From Rhodobacter maris (GTDB lineage: Bacteria; Pseudomonadota; Alphaproteobacteria; Rhodobacterales; Rhodobacteraceae): 64,000 bases of DNA. A program made the translations under genes and the position numbers. The notes under the pieces are model-generated. The model was not told the origin of the DNA. It made no database searches and saw nothing but the letters and a program-made list of their open reading frames with translations. The first letter of the stretch is position 1, and each line of letters begins with the position of its first letter. Positions 54,318 through 62,894 of the stretch are shown piece by piece. Location: assembly GCF_900217815.1 (NCBI RefSeq), contig NZ_OBMT01000001.1, positions 620,001 through 684,000 on the forward strand, given 5' to 3'.

Positions 54318-54551
54318 TCAGGCCTCGACGACAACCTGCCAGCGCTTCGTTTTCGAGATCGGCGCGCATTCCTCGATGCGGACAACGTCACCGGTCTTGA
54401 AAGTGTTTTGCGCGTCATGCGCACGATATTTCTTCGATTTCCGCACCGTTTTTTGCAGCAGCGGATGCTTGAAGCGGCGCTCCACGAGAACGGTCACGGT
54501 CTGATCGTTCTTGTCCGAGGTCACGACGCCTTGGAGGATACGTTTGGGCAT
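54318..54551 (-). CDS. rpsQ: 30S ribosomal protein S17
   Basis: 77 residues: [32 protein letters not shown] and an OB-fold end with [16 protein letters not shown]. It follows rpmC by 11 bp. Confidence 0.97.
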   Translation of the reverse strand: MPKRILQGVVTSDKNDQTVTVLVERRFKHPLLQKTVRKSKKYRAHDAQNTFKTGDVVRIEECAPISKTKRWQVVVEA

Positions 54552-54562
54552 CGAAAGTCTCC

Positions 54563-54763
54563 TTACTTCGCAGCTTCGGCAGCTTTTTGGGTCAGCACCG
54601 TCTTCACGCGGGCCACGTCACGACGGACGGCACGCATGCGGGCGGTGTTTTCCAGCTGGTTGGTGGCCGCCTGGAAGCGGAGGTTGAAGGCTTCTTTCTT
54701 CAGCGCAACAAGCGCGTCACGAAGCTCGTCAGGCGTCTTCGCCTTGAGTTCTTGGGCGTTCAT
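54563..54763 (-). CDS. rpmC: 50S ribosomal protein L29
   Basis: 66 residues: [18 protein letters not shown], then [17 protein letters not shown]. It sits at the polypeptide tunnel exit. It is first in the rpmC-rpmD unit, and not adjacent to rplP as usual. No convincing promoter was seen in the 132 nt upstream, only a weak TTCGGG/CATAAC pair. Confidence 0.96.
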   Translation of the reverse strand: MNAQELKAKTPDELRDALVALKKEAFNLRFQAATNQLENTARMRAVRRDVARVKTVLTQKAAEAAK

Positions 54764-54895
54764 CCCATGGTTCCTTTACTGGCACCAGAGGGCCCCGCTT
54801 GGGTGCGCGATCGCACGCTTGGGGTGACCCTGTGTCTGGTGGGTTATGTCGCCCACGGCCGATTCCCGAAGGGACCGGCGCGCGGATGCCGCTGC

Positions 54896-55618
54896 CTACA
54901 GGAATTCCCCCCCGGGGGCAAGCCTTGAATCCGGCCTGACGCCGCGCGAGAACAGCGCACAAAGCGGCGCAATGGCACGGAAATCGCGGTGATGGCTCAA
55001 CCAGCGCCAGGTGAGCGGGCGCAACAGGGCCCAGACCGGGCGCAGGTGCCGCATCTTGCGCTCGGCGCGCGCCCAGATCCCGCGGCTGTCAGCGGCGCGA
55101 TAGGCATCGCGCGCGGCCAACACCGTTTCGTCGAGTCGTCCCGTCGCGATGCAGATATCGAAAAAGAAGATCAGCAGATCCCAGACATGGCCCGAGGGGT
55201 TGTTGTGATCGGGGCGATATTTCTCGAGATCGATGAAAGTGATCGTGCCGTCCTGATAACAGATGTCGCGCAGGCTCGGCCGGCCGTGGCTGTAGCCCGC
55301 CCGGTGCAGCCGCGCGAGCGCCTCCGCCGCAGCCACGATGGCCGCCTGGCCGGGGACCGAATGCGCGCCTTCGCGCAGGATGATCGCCTTCACGCTCGGC
55401 CCGGCATCAGCGAGCACAAATTCCCCGGGACGCGAGTCGAGCAGGCGCGGAAACGGCAGATGCTTGCCCTGAAGGCTCAGATAGGCCTGCCGCTCGGCCT
55501 CGAAGAGCTGGCGCGGATCGCCCTTTTGCAGCCTGAGCCGCAGCCCCACATCCTCGACTCGCTTGCGCCAGCCCGGCTGCCCGGACACGATTGTCCGTTC
55601 GATACGTATTGTAGCCAC
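54896..55618 (-). CDS. small-kinase-like protein of the LPS-core/Kdo kinase type
   Basis: About 240 residues. The catalytic loop reads HGRPSLRDI (111-119), followed by FIDLEKY (128-134) at the metal-binding site: a eukaryotic-like/RIO-type kinase pattern as in WaaP/InaA/Kdo kinases. An AEALARLHRAGY helix precedes it. I prefer the GTG at 55618 with GGAAAGGGG upstream; an ATG at 55651 is the alternative. It lies between rpmC and rplP with the methyltransferase gene behind it in the same direction. Substrate unknown; surface-sugar phosphorylation is inference. Confidence 0.65.
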   Translation of the reverse strand: MATIRIERTIVSGQPGWRKRVEDVGLRLRLQKGDPRQLFEAERQAYLSLQGKHLPFPRLLDSRPGEFVLADAGPSVKAIILREGAHSVPGQAAIVAAAEALARLHRAGYSHGRPSLRDICYQDGTITFIDLEKYRPDHNNPSGHVWDLLIFFFDICIATGRLDETVLAARDAYRAADSRGIWARAERKMRHLRPVWALLRPLTWRWLSHHRDFRAIAPLCALFSRGVRPDSRLAPGGEFL

Positions 55619-55762
55619 GCGCGCCCCTTTCCTCAACCAAGCGGAGAACATGCCGAAATGAACGTCACGGTTCAATGACCCAAACGTCACAAAACTGTCA
55701 TTTCCGCCATGCGTCAGACGCAATACTTTGGCAATACTATGGATTTTTGCAGACCCAGGTGT

Positions 55763-56674
55763 TCAGGCCAGAGACATCAACTTGAACACCGCCAGCCGGT
55801 TGCGTTTGATCCCGGCATGGATGCACTGGAACCCGTTCGCGCGATAGCTGCGCATCTGGCTCTGGAACAGCCGATAGGGCGCCATGTAGCTTTCCTCCTC
55901 AAGCAGATGCGCCTGCACCGGATTGATGATCAGCAGCACCGACTGCCGCGCAAGCCGGGTGAACTCGTCAATGATCGCCATCCAGTCCTTCGGATGGCAA
56001 TAATGCTCGATCGCATCGAAGCAGAGCACCGTGTCAAAACTCTTGTCTTCGAACGGATAAGGCAAATGTCCAGCATCGAAGAGCCGCACATCGAGCCCCT
56101 GGCTCTCGATAAAGGGTTGATAAGGCCAGTCGGTTATCATGCCATCGCAGGCATTGAGGGGGGGATCGCTCTCGTGCCCGCGCAGATCCTCTCCGTTCAC
56201 GGTGCGAAACCGGCTGTCGACCCCGTCCTGCCAACCGAGGAAATTGGCGTAGTCATTGCCAACCGCGCGATGGCCGAAATGGCGCAGAACCTCGAGCGTG
56301 GCGCCATGCGCGCTCGACATCTCGAGGACGTCGCGCGGCGGGCCACCCGTCACCATCAACTCGGGCATATGCTCCAGCAGATGTGCCCAGGAACGACGAA
56401 TATTCTTAAACCGCATCACATATTTGCGTTGCACCATCTGGCTCACGCGCGCGAGCGCCTCCGGGCTGAGCGCGTAGGGCGTGGCAAACGCCTCGGACGG
56501 AATCGCGTCGAAAGCAGCGATCACCCGGTCCACGCTGAGCGGGTCGACGCTGAAGTCGCGCTCGAATTCCGCCCGCAGCTTGCGCATCTGCGCAACATAG
56601 CCCGGATACCCAAGCCGGTGCCCGGTGGGAAATCTCTGTTCCCGGTCGACAAGTTCTGCATGAGTTGCACGCAT
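55763..56674 (-). CDS. class I SAM-dependent methyltransferase
   Basis: 303 residues. Motif I is DVLEMSSAHGATLEVL (about 115-130), motif III region LPYPFEDKSFDTVLCFDAIE (partly about 199-219) is typical of Methyltransf_11. No substrate-specific domain was recognised. AGGAG lies 11 bases before the ATG. It is first of a two-gene insertion between rplP and rpmC. Confidence 0.78.
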   Translation of the reverse strand: MRATHAELVDREQRFPTGHRLGYPGYVAQMRKLRAEFERDFSVDPLSVDRVIAAFDAIPSEAFATPYALSPEALARVSQMVQRKYVMRFKNIRRSWAHLLEHMPELMVTGGPPRDVLEMSSAHGATLEVLRHFGHRAVGNDYANFLGWQDGVDSRFRTVNGEDLRGHESDPPLNACDGMITDWPYQPFIESQGLDVRLFDAGHLPYPFEDKSFDTVLCFDAIEHYCHPKDWMAIIDEFTRLARQSVLLIINPVQAHLLEEESYMAPYRLFQSQMRSYRANGFQCIHAGIKRNRLAVFKLMSLA

Positions 56675-56805
56675 CTGGGAGCGTTCTCCTGATTTCCGAT
56701 CGACGCGGACCTCGCCGCGGGAAGATCGGCGCCTATCGACGCAAGCTTACCCCGATTGTCGAAGCTGTCAAAATGCCCTCCCGGCGAACGGCCCAGGCAA
56801 CGAAA

Positions 56806-56833
56806 CACCCCCGCCGGATAACCGGCGGGGGTG
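56806..56833 (-). terminator. Rho-independent terminator after rplP
   Basis: CACCCCCGCCGG (56806-56817) pairs perfectly with CCGGCGGGGGTG (56822-56833), loop of four; a short T run follows on the minus strand. It lies 23 nt after the rplP stop and would separate rplP from the downstream genes. Confidence 0.85.
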
Positions 56834-56856
56834 CGAGATCCGAAAAGGATCAGATC

Positions 56857-57270
56857 TTACCAGTCTTCGCGTGCGACGATGCGGGTCAGCACCGGCAGCT
56901 TGTTCGCGCCAAGGCGCAGCGCTTCGCGGGCAATGGTTTCGGACACGCCGTCGATCTCGAACATGATGCGGCCCGGTTTGACCTTGCACGCCCAGTAATC
57001 GACAGAGCCTTTCCCTTTACCCATCCGCACTTCGGTCGGTTTCGACGACACCGGCACATCGGGGAACACGCGGATCCAGACCCGGCCCTGACGCTTCATG
57101 TGGCGGGTGATCGCGCGGCGCGCCGCTTCGATCTGACGCGCCGTGACCCGCTCCGGTTCGGTCGCCTTGAGGGCGAAGGAGCCGAAGTTCAGGTTGAAGC
57201 CGCCCTTGGCCTCGCCGTGGATGCGGCCCTTGTGCTGTTTGCGGAATTTCGTCCGTTTCGGTTGCAGCAT
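56857..57270 (-). CDS. rplP: 50S ribosomal protein L16
   Basis: 137 residues: [39 protein letters not shown] and [17 protein letters not shown]. Binds near the A-site. Here it is the last gene of its unit, not followed directly by rpmC. Confidence 0.98.
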   Translation of the reverse strand: MLQPKRTKFRKQHKGRIHGEAKGGFNLNFGSFALKATEPERVTARQIEAARRAITRHMKRQGRVWIRVFPDVPVSSKPTEVRMGKGKGSVDYWACKVKPGRIMFEIDGVSETIAREALRLGANKLPVLTRIVAREDW

Positions 57271-57283
57271 CTCAAGTCACTCC

Positions 57284-58000
57284 TCAGCGAGCGTCGCGGT
57301 CGCGACGCGGACCGCGCGGCGCCGGGCCATCCTGGGCTTCGGCAGCTTTGCGGTCACGGGCTTGCGGATCATGTTCCATGATCTCGCCTTTGAAGATCCA
57401 GACCTTCACACCGATGATCCCGTAGGGGGTCATGGCTTCGTCCAGCGCGTAATCGATGTCGGCACGCAGGGTGTGCAGCGGCACGCGGCCTTCACGGTAC
57501 CATTCGGTCCGGGCGATCTCGGCACCACCAAGGCGGCCCGAAACGTTGACCCGGATGCCAAGGGCACCCATGCGCATCGCGTTCTGAACCGAACGTTTCA
57601 TCGCACGGCGGAACGAGACCCGGCGTTCGAGCTGCTGGCAGATCGACTCGGCCACCAGTTGCGCGTCGAGCTCGGGCTTGCGCACTTCAACGATGTTGAG
57701 ATGCAGCTCCGAAGCGGTGAAGTTCGCCAGCTTCTTGCGCAGGGTCTCGATATCGGCGCCTTTTTTGCCGATGATGACACCCGGACGCGCAGCGTGGATC
57801 GTGACGCGGCACTTTTTGTGCGGACGCTCGATGATCACGCGGGCGATGCCGGCTTGCTTGGCTTCCTTGTGGATGAACTCGCGCATGCGCAGGTCTTCCA
57901 GAAGCAGGTTGCCGTAGTCTTTCGACTCAGCGAACCAGCGGCTGTCCCAGGTGCGGTTGACCTGGAGACGCATCCCGATGGGGTTGACCTTCTGACCCAT
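57284..58000 (-). CDS. rpsC: 30S ribosomal protein S3
   Basis: 238 residues: [20 protein letters not shown], a KH domain around [20 protein letters not shown], and C-terminal [14 protein letters not shown]. Start overlaps the rplV stop by one base. A Lys/Arg-rich tail follows. Confidence 0.98.
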   Translation of the reverse strand: MGQKVNPIGMRLQVNRTWDSRWFAESKDYGNLLLEDLRMREFIHKEAKQAGIARVIIERPHKKCRVTIHAARPGVIIGKKGADIETLRKKLANFTASELHLNIVEVRKPELDAQLVAESICQQLERRVSFRRAMKRSVQNAMRMGALGIRVNVSGRLGGAEIARTEWYREGRVPLHTLRADIDYALDEAMTPYGIIGVKVWIFKGEIMEHDPQARDRKAAEAQDGPAPRGPRRDRDAR

Positions 58001-58380
58001 TACGCGCGCTCCTCGACCTGACGCACCTTGATGGTGATTTCCGAAAACGGCTTCATGATCTTGCCGAACCGGCCACGCGCCCGCGGACGGCCACGTTTCA
58101 TCACGAGGTTCTTGCCGACGAAGGCTTCCGCGACGATCAGGGTGTCGACGTCGAGGCCGTGGTTGTTCTCGGCGTTGGCAATCGCCGATTGCAGGCATTT
58201 GCGCACGTCTTCGGCGATCCGCTTTTTCGAGAAGGTCAGATCGGCGAGCGCCTTGTCGACCTTCTTGCCACGGATCAGCGCGGCCACGAGGTTGAGCTTC
58301 TGCGGCGAGGTGCGAAGCATCTTCGCTTTCGCGAAGGCTTCGTTGTCCGCCACGCGGCGCGGATTTTGTTCCTTACCCAT
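58000..58380 (-). CDS. rplV: 50S ribosomal protein L22
   Basis: 126 residues with [20 protein letters not shown] at the N-terminus and the tunnel-facing hairpin segment [20 protein letters not shown]. Five bases separate it from rpsS. Confidence 0.98.
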   Translation of the reverse strand: MGKEQNPRRVADNEAFAKAKMLRTSPQKLNLVAALIRGKKVDKALADLTFSKKRIAEDVRKCLQSAIANAENNHGLDVDTLIVAEAFVGKNLVMKRGRPRARGRFGKIMKPFSEITIKVRQVEERA

Positions 58381-58385
58381 GGCGA

Positions 58386-58664
58386 TTACTTCCTCTTCGC
58401 TTTCTTGTCGGCGGCGTGACCGTAATAGGTCCGGGTCGGCGAATATTCACCGAACTTCTGGCCGATCATCTCCTCGGTGACGTTCACCGGGATATGTTTC
58501 TGGCCATTGTAGACGCCAAAGGTGAGGCCGACGAATTGCGGCAGGATGGTGGAGCGACGCGACCAGATCTTGATGACGTCGGATTTGCCCGAAGCGCGCG
58601 CCTTTTCTGCCTTTTTCAGCAGATAGGCATCGACGAAGGGGCCTTTCCAGAGAGAACGTGCCAT
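58386..58664 (-). CDS. rpsS: 30S ribosomal protein S19
   Basis: 92 residues: [58 protein letters not shown]. Head of the 30S subunit. Three bases behind rplB. Confidence 0.98.
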   Translation of the reverse strand: MARSLWKGPFVDAYLLKKAEKARASGKSDVIKIWSRRSTILPQFVGLTFGVYNGQKHIPVNVTEEMIGQKFGEYSPTRTYYGHAADKKAKRK

Positions 58665-58667
58665 AGG

Positions 58668-59507
58668 TTAGCGACCCTTCTTCTTGGCGTGACGCGACCG
58701 CAGGATGTACTTGTCGGTCTGCTTGTTCGAACGGGTGCGCTTGCCCTTGGTGTCCTTGCCCCAGGGGGTAACCGGGGTCCGGCCACCGGAGGTCCGGCCT
58801 TCACCACCGCCATGCGGGTGGTCGATCGGGTTCATCGCAACACCGCGAACGGTCGGACGCACGCCCATGTGGCGCTTGCGGCCGGCCTTGCCGAGGTTCT
58901 GGTTCGAATGGTCAGCGTTCGACACGGCACCGATGGTCGCCATGCATTCCTGACGCACGAGACGCAGCTCGCCCGAGGAGAGACGCAGCTGGGCATAGCC
59001 CCCGTCACGGCCGACGAACTGGGCATAGGTGCCCGCGGCGCGCGCGATCTGGCCACCCTTGCCGGGTTTCAGCTCGACATTGTGCACGATCGTGCCGATC
59101 GGCATGCCCGAGAACGGCATCGCGTTGCCGGGCTTGATGTCCTGTTTCGCACCGGCGATCACGGTATCGCCCACGGCGAGACGTTGCGGCGCGAGAATGT
59201 AGGCCAGTTCACCGTCGTTGTATTTGATCAGCGCGATGAAGGCGGTGCGGTTCGGGTCATATTCGATCCGCTCGACCGTGGCCGGAACGTCGAACTTGCG
59301 ACGTTTGAAATCGACGATGCGGTAAAGGCGTTTCGCCCCGCCGCCCTTGTGCCACATGGTGACGCGTCCGGTGTTGTTCCGGCCGCCCGTCTTGGTCAGA
59401 CCCTCGGTGAGGGCTTTGACGGGACGACCTTTCCAAAGCTCCGAACGGTCGATCAGAACCAGCCCGCGCTGGCCAGGCGTCGTCGGCTTATACGACTTGA
59501 GTGCCAT
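58668..59507 (-). CDS. rplB: 50S ribosomal protein L2
   Basis: 279 residues; supports the peptidyl-transferase centre. [20 protein letters not shown], then [15 protein letters not shown] and the [18 protein letters not shown] motif. It is now first in its unit: rplW lies more than 1.2 kb upstream beyond a terminator and two opposite-strand genes. Confidence 0.98.
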   Translation of the reverse strand: MALKSYKPTTPGQRGLVLIDRSELWKGRPVKALTEGLTKTGGRNNTGRVTMWHKGGGAKRLYRIVDFKRRKFDVPATVERIEYDPNRTAFIALIKYNDGELAYILAPQRLAVGDTVIAGAKQDIKPGNAMPFSGMPIGTIVHNVELKPGKGGQIARAAGTYAQFVGRDGGYAQLRLSSGELRLVRQECMATIGAVSNADHSNQNLGKAGRKRHMGVRPTVRGVAMNPIDHPHGGGEGRTSGGRTPVTPWGKDTKGKRTRSNKQTDKYILRSRHAKKKGR

Positions 59508-59587
59508 GCTCTCTGTCTTCCGTTGCTTTGGACCATAGGTCCGTTACGTATGGGGCGCCGTAGCTCCCCGAGTGCAAAAATCACTGA

Positions 59588-59605
59588 CCCCGGACGAATC
59601 CGGGG
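59588..59605 (-). other. hairpin in the leader of rplB
   Basis: CCCCGGA pairs with TCCGGGG, tetraloop CGAA; on the minus strand a T-rich TGATTTTTG follows a few bases later. Either a terminator for upstream transcription or a leader structure of rplB. About 80 nt before rplB. Confidence 0.45.
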
Positions 59606-59682
59606 CCGAGCGACTGGCGGGGCATAGCAGGGTTGGGGAGAGGTGTCTATAGGCGACACACTACCTCGCACGGGCGGCTCAA

Positions 59683-59711
59683 TTGTTCTTTGGATTTTTA
59701 CACCCATATGT
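59683..59711 (+). promoter_or_regulatory. AT-rich promoter candidate for the Panacea-domain gene
   Basis: TTGTTC (59683-59688) and ATATGT (59706-59711) are 17 bp apart in a visibly AT-rich patch. A perfect AAAGGAGG ribosome-binding site sits at 59770-59777, six bases before the ATG at 59783. Confidence 0.4.
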
Positions 59712-59782
59712 AATGCTGAAATCGGTAGCGCGACGAGCGACTTTGTGGTAGCCGCCCCCGCGACCCGGGAAAGGAGGATCTG

Positions 59783-60253
59783 ATGCACGACGCTCGAGCG
59801 ATCGCCAATGAGTTCCTCAAGCTCAACGGCGGCTCCATGAACCAGATGAAGCTCCAGAAGCTCGTCTACATGGCGCATGGCTGGAACCTTGCAATCCGCA
59901 ATGAACCGCTTGTTTCGGGTCGGTTTGAAGCGTGGGATGGTGGGCCCGTGATGCGCTCCATCTGGAACCACATTCGTGACTTCGGCTTTTCAACGGTGAA
60001 TGGCCTGCTGGGGCGCAGTGTGGACAAGCCTTTCGAGGAGTCGCTGACCCCGGAGGAGCGCGGCATCATTGAGCATGTCTGGAACAAGTATGGTGGGTTC
60101 ACCGGGCTTCAGCTTTCGCAAATGACGCACCAGCCCGGGACGCCTTGGACAAATACCTACTTTGGAGAGGGCCGCAACCAACCCCTCTCTAACGACGACA
60201 TCAAGCAGCATTTTACGGAGCTGGCGCTTGCCGGACGTCGAGCCACGGCCTGA
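59783..60253 (+). CDS. Panacea-domain (DUF4065) protein, probable antitoxin
   Basis: 156 residues. The Panacea signature is clear: MKLQKLVYMAHGW (22-34), then FEAWDGGPV (48-56) with the invariant Ala-Trp and Gly-Pro-Val, and an acidic middle helix. In known Panacea systems (PanA) this domain neutralises many unrelated toxins. It stands on the plus strand inside the minus-strand S10 cluster, with its own strong ribosome-binding site. The following gene overlaps it by 26 nt or more and encodes a small membrane protein, the typical toxin position. Toxin-antitoxin function is inference. Confidence 0.8.
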   Translation: MHDARAIANEFLKLNGGSMNQMKLQKLVYMAHGWNLAIRNEPLVSGRFEAWDGGPVMRSIWNHIRDFGFSTVNGLLGRSVDKPFEESLTPEERGIIEHVWNKYGGFTGLQLSQMTHQPGTPWTNTYFGEGRNQPLSNDDIKQHFTELALAGRRATA

Positions 60254-60656
60254 TCAGGCCCCAACGCTTGAGGATATTGATACTGCGCCGGAGGTGATCC
60301 CGCCCACTAGCGCAGATGTTCCCGTTTCCACAAGAGAATACGCGGAGAAGTTGGCCGAAGTTTCGGAACGCGCGGAGCGGCTGAACGAACAAACGGAGCG
60401 GCTGAAAGAGCAAGTCAAAGCGGAAACCACCAGAACACTCAACGACCTGATCAAGCCTTCGGCGGCGAAGGCTTTTCGTTTCATGTGGGCCTATTGCGCC
60501 GCCGTATTTCTTTTACTCCTCCTTCACGGGTTCAAGGCGTTCGGCTTCTCCTTGCCAGATGACGTCTTGGCCTTCCTCGTCGGCAGCACCGCAACGACAG
60601 TCTTAGGCTTGGTCGGGATGGTACTGACGGGGATATTTATCGGGGCCCGCAAGTAA
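60228..60656 (+). CDS. small coiled-coil membrane protein, probable partner/toxin of the Panacea gene
   Basis: About 142 residues. An acidic, Pro-rich N-terminus precedes a predicted coiled coil (about 37-75; heptad-like EKLAEVSERAERLNEQTERL), then two hydrophobic helices (about 85-103 and 113-138) separated by a short loop. No ATG suits: the frame offers only TTG at 60162, TTG at 60228 (GGAG 7 bases upstream, preferred) and GTG at 60294. Dependence on an alternative start inside the antitoxin gene would keep its level low and coupled. No family recognised; membrane-acting toxin is inference. Confidence 0.6.
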   Translation: MPDVEPRPDQAPTLEDIDTAPEVIPPTSADVPVSTREYAEKLAEVSERAERLNEQTERLKEQVKAETTRTLNDLIKPSAAKAFRFMWAYCAAVFLLLLLHGFKAFGFSLPDDVLAFLVGSTATTVLGLVGMVLTGIFIGARK

Positions 60657-60681
60657 CCAAAGTTCCCCCCGGCAGAACAAA

Positions 60682-60709
60682 AAAGGCCCCCGCTCGCGCG
60701 AGGGCCTTT
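60682..60709. terminator. bidirectional terminator between the Panacea pair and rplW
   Basis: AAAGGCCC (60682-60689) pairs with GGGCCTTT (60702-60709), with a smaller CGC/GCG pair inside. On the minus strand a TTTTTT run follows, so it is a good terminator for transcripts from rplW; on the plus strand TTTCTTGT follows. Confidence 0.8.
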
Positions 60710-60729
60710 CTTGTCTCTTCAAACCGAGC

Positions 60730-61026
60730 TCAGAGGCCGGTCGAGACGTCGATGGTGTTGCCGTCTTCGAGCGTCACATAGGCTTTCTTCACGTCCGAGC
60801 GCACGCCGGGGCGGCCGCGGAAGCGTTTGGTTTTGCCCTTGGTGATGGTGGTGTTCACCGCCTTCACCTTGACGCCGAAAAGCGCTTCCACGGCTTCCTT
60901 GATCAGCGGTTTGGTCGCCGTCTTGGTCACCTGGAAGACCACCGCACCAGCCTCGGAGGCCATGGTGGCCTTCTCGGTGATGACGGGCTTCACGATCACG
61001 TCGTAATGTTCGGGTTTCGCACTCAT
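60730..61026 (-). CDS. rplW: 50S ribosomal protein L23
   Basis: 98 residues: [31 protein letters not shown] and [15 protein letters not shown]. Docking site for trigger factor and SRP at the tunnel exit. It overlaps rplD by four bases and is followed by a terminator instead of rplB. Confidence 0.98.
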   Translation of the reverse strand: MSAKPEHYDVIVKPVITEKATMASEAGAVVFQVTKTATKPLIKEAVEALFGVKVKAVNTTITKGKTKRFRGRPGVRSDVKKAYVTLEDGNTIDVSTGL

Positions 61027-61643
61027 TTCAGGCGAGCCTCCAGAGCTTCGACACCCGCTTTCGTGAGCACGAGCGTGTCACGTTTGAGGATGTCATAGAC
61101 GTTGGCGCCCATCGACGGCAGCACATCGATGCCTTCGATGTTGCGCGCGGCAAGCGCGAAGTTCTCGTTCACCGCGGCGCCGTCGATCACCAGGACCTTT
61201 TTCCAGCCCAGTTCCTTGGCCGCCTTGGCGAGCATCGCGGTTTTCGCTTCAGCCATGTCGGCCGCCTCGATCACCACGATATTGCCGGCTTTCGCCTTGG
61301 CCGAGAGCGCATGACGCAGGCCAAGCGCACGGAACTTCTTGGTCAGGTCATGGGCGTGCGAGCGCGGGGTCGGGCCCTTGTAGACACCACCGTGACGGAA
61401 GATCGGCGCCTTCTTGGACCCGTGACGCGCGCCACCGGTGCCTTTTTGGCGGTAGATCTTCTTGGTCGAGTAGCTCACGTCCGACTTGCCAAGCACCGAA
61501 TGGGTGCCGGCCTGCGCCTTCGCGCGCTGCCAGCGCACGACGCGGTGCAGGATGTCGGCGCGCGGCTCAAGGCCGAACAGCGCCTCGTCGAGCTCGATCG
61601 AGCCGGCTTTCGCGCCGTCAAGCTTGATCACATCGAGTTTCAT
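61023..61643 (-). CDS. rplD: 50S ribosomal protein L4
   Basis: 206 residues: [20 protein letters not shown], then [19 protein letters not shown] (tunnel loop) and the C-terminal domain. In E. coli L4 represses the S10 operon. Overlaps with rplC and rplW are four bases each. Confidence 0.98.
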   Translation of the reverse strand: MKLDVIKLDGAKAGSIELDEALFGLEPRADILHRVVRWQRAKAQAGTHSVLGKSDVSYSTKKIYRQKGTGGARHGSKKAPIFRHGGVYKGPTPRSHAHDLTKKFRALGLRHALSAKAKAGNIVVIEAADMAEAKTAMLAKAAKELGWKKVLVIDGAAVNENFALAARNIEGIDVLPSMGANVYDILKRDTLVLTKAGVEALEARLK

Positions 61644-62365
61644 GCTTCACCCCCTTCGACCGAGACTTCTTCGGCCGGAGCGGCAGCAGCCGCCGATTTC
61701 AGCGCGGCGGGCAGCGGCAGATCGGCCGGGGCCGGTTTCTTCACCGCATCCTTGATCGTGACCCAGCCGCCCTTGGCGCCCGGAACCGAGCCCTTGACCA
61801 TGATCAGGCCACGGTCGGCATCGGTGCGGACCACTTGCAGGTTCTGCGTGGTGACACGCACGGCCCCAAGATGGCCAGCCATCTTCTTGCCCTTGAACAC
61901 CTTACCCGGGTCTTGGCACTGGCCGGTCGAGCCGTGCGAACGGTGCGAGATCGAGACACCGTGCGAGGCGCGCAGACCACCGAAGTTGTGACGCTTCATG
62001 GCACCGGCAAAGCCTTTACCGATCGAGGTGCCGGCGATGTCGACATGCTGGCCGGCAAGGTAATGCTCGGCCGAGATCTCGGCGCCCACGTCGATCAGGT
62101 TTTCAGGCGACACACGGAATTCGGCCAGCTTGCGCTTCGGCGCCACATTCGCTTTCGCGAAGTGACCGCGCATCGCACCCGAAACACGCTTGGCTTTCGC
62201 CTCGCCCGCACCGAGTTGCACCGCGGTATAGCCGTCGGTTTCCACGGTGCGCTGCGCGACAACTTGCAGGTTGTCGAGTTGCAGCACCGTCACCGGAACT
62301 TGCTTGCCGTCTTCGAGGAACAGCCGGGTCATGCCCAGCTTCTTGGCGATAACACCAGAACGCAT
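61640..62365 (-). CDS. rplC: 50S ribosomal protein L3
   Basis: 241 residues: [40 protein letters not shown] (with the Gln methylated by PrmB in E. coli in the following [20 protein letters not shown]). A Pro/Ala-rich tail extends the C-terminus. The ATG at 62365 is the family start. Confidence 0.98.
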   Translation of the reverse strand: MRSGVIAKKLGMTRLFLEDGKQVPVTVLQLDNLQVVAQRTVETDGYTAVQLGAGEAKAKRVSGAMRGHFAKANVAPKRKLAEFRVSPENLIDVGAEISAEHYLAGQHVDIAGTSIGKGFAGAMKRHNFGGLRASHGVSISHRSHGSTGQCQDPGKVFKGKKMAGHLGAVRVTTQNLQVVRTDADRGLIMVKGSVPGAKGGWVTIKDAVKKPAPADLPLPAALKSAAAAAPAEEVSVEGGEA

Positions 62366-62376
62366 GTGCCCGCTCC

Positions 62377-62685
62377 TCAGACTTTGATCTCGACGTCCAC
62401 GCCAGCCGCGAGGTCGAGCTTCATCAGCGCGTCCACGGTTTGCGGGGTCGGATCGACGATGTCGAGAAGACGCTTGTGCGTGCGGATTTCCCACTGGTCG
62501 CGCGACTTCTTGTCGATGTGCGGACCACGGAGAACCGTGAATTTCTCGATTTTGTTGGGCAGCGGGATCGGCCCGCGGACCTGTGCACCCGTACGCTTCG
62601 CGGTGTTGACGATTTCCTGGGTGCTGGCATCCAGCACGCGGTAATCGAACGCCTTGAGCCGGATGCGAATGTTTTGACCAGACAT
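62377..62685 (-). CDS. rpsJ: 30S ribosomal protein S10
   Basis: 102 residues: [36 protein letters not shown] and [20 protein letters not shown]. Also NusE in antitermination. First gene of the S10 unit behind a strong promoter candidate. Confidence 0.98.
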   Translation of the reverse strand: MSGQNIRIRLKAFDYRVLDASTQEIVNTAKRTGAQVRGPIPLPNKIEKFTVLRGPHIDKKSRDQWEIRTHKRLLDIVDPTPQTVDALMKLDLAAGVDVEIKV

Positions 62686-62781
62686 GCAGTCTTCCCTTTT
62701 CGCAGGGCTTCTGAGTTGAGAGGCAGACCCCGCCGCATGCGACGCCTGCATCGAACCGTAATCTTGGCAGATCAGGCCGGT

Positions 62782-62810
62782 GCCCTACGGGAGCCCCCCG
62801 AGTCTGTCAA
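62782..62810 (-). promoter_or_regulatory. candidate promoter of the S10 unit
   Basis: On the minus strand TTGACA (62805-62810, perfect -35) and TAGGGC (62782-62787) are spaced by 17 bp, about 97 bp upstream of rpsJ and just after the tuf terminator. Confidence 0.6.
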
Positions 62811-62816
62811 GAGCAA

Positions 62817-62840
62817 AAGGAGCGTCTTGCGACGCTCCTT
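62817..62840 (-). terminator. Rho-independent terminator after tuf
   Basis: AAGGAGCGTC (62817-62826) pairs with GACGCTCCTT (62831-62840); a TTTTGCTCTT run follows on the minus strand. It lies 54 nt after the tuf stop. Confidence 0.88.
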
Positions 62841-62894
62841 CCAATTTCGTGTCGCATGCGTCCGGCGGGTCGCCCCGCCAGCGCAAAACCCTGA

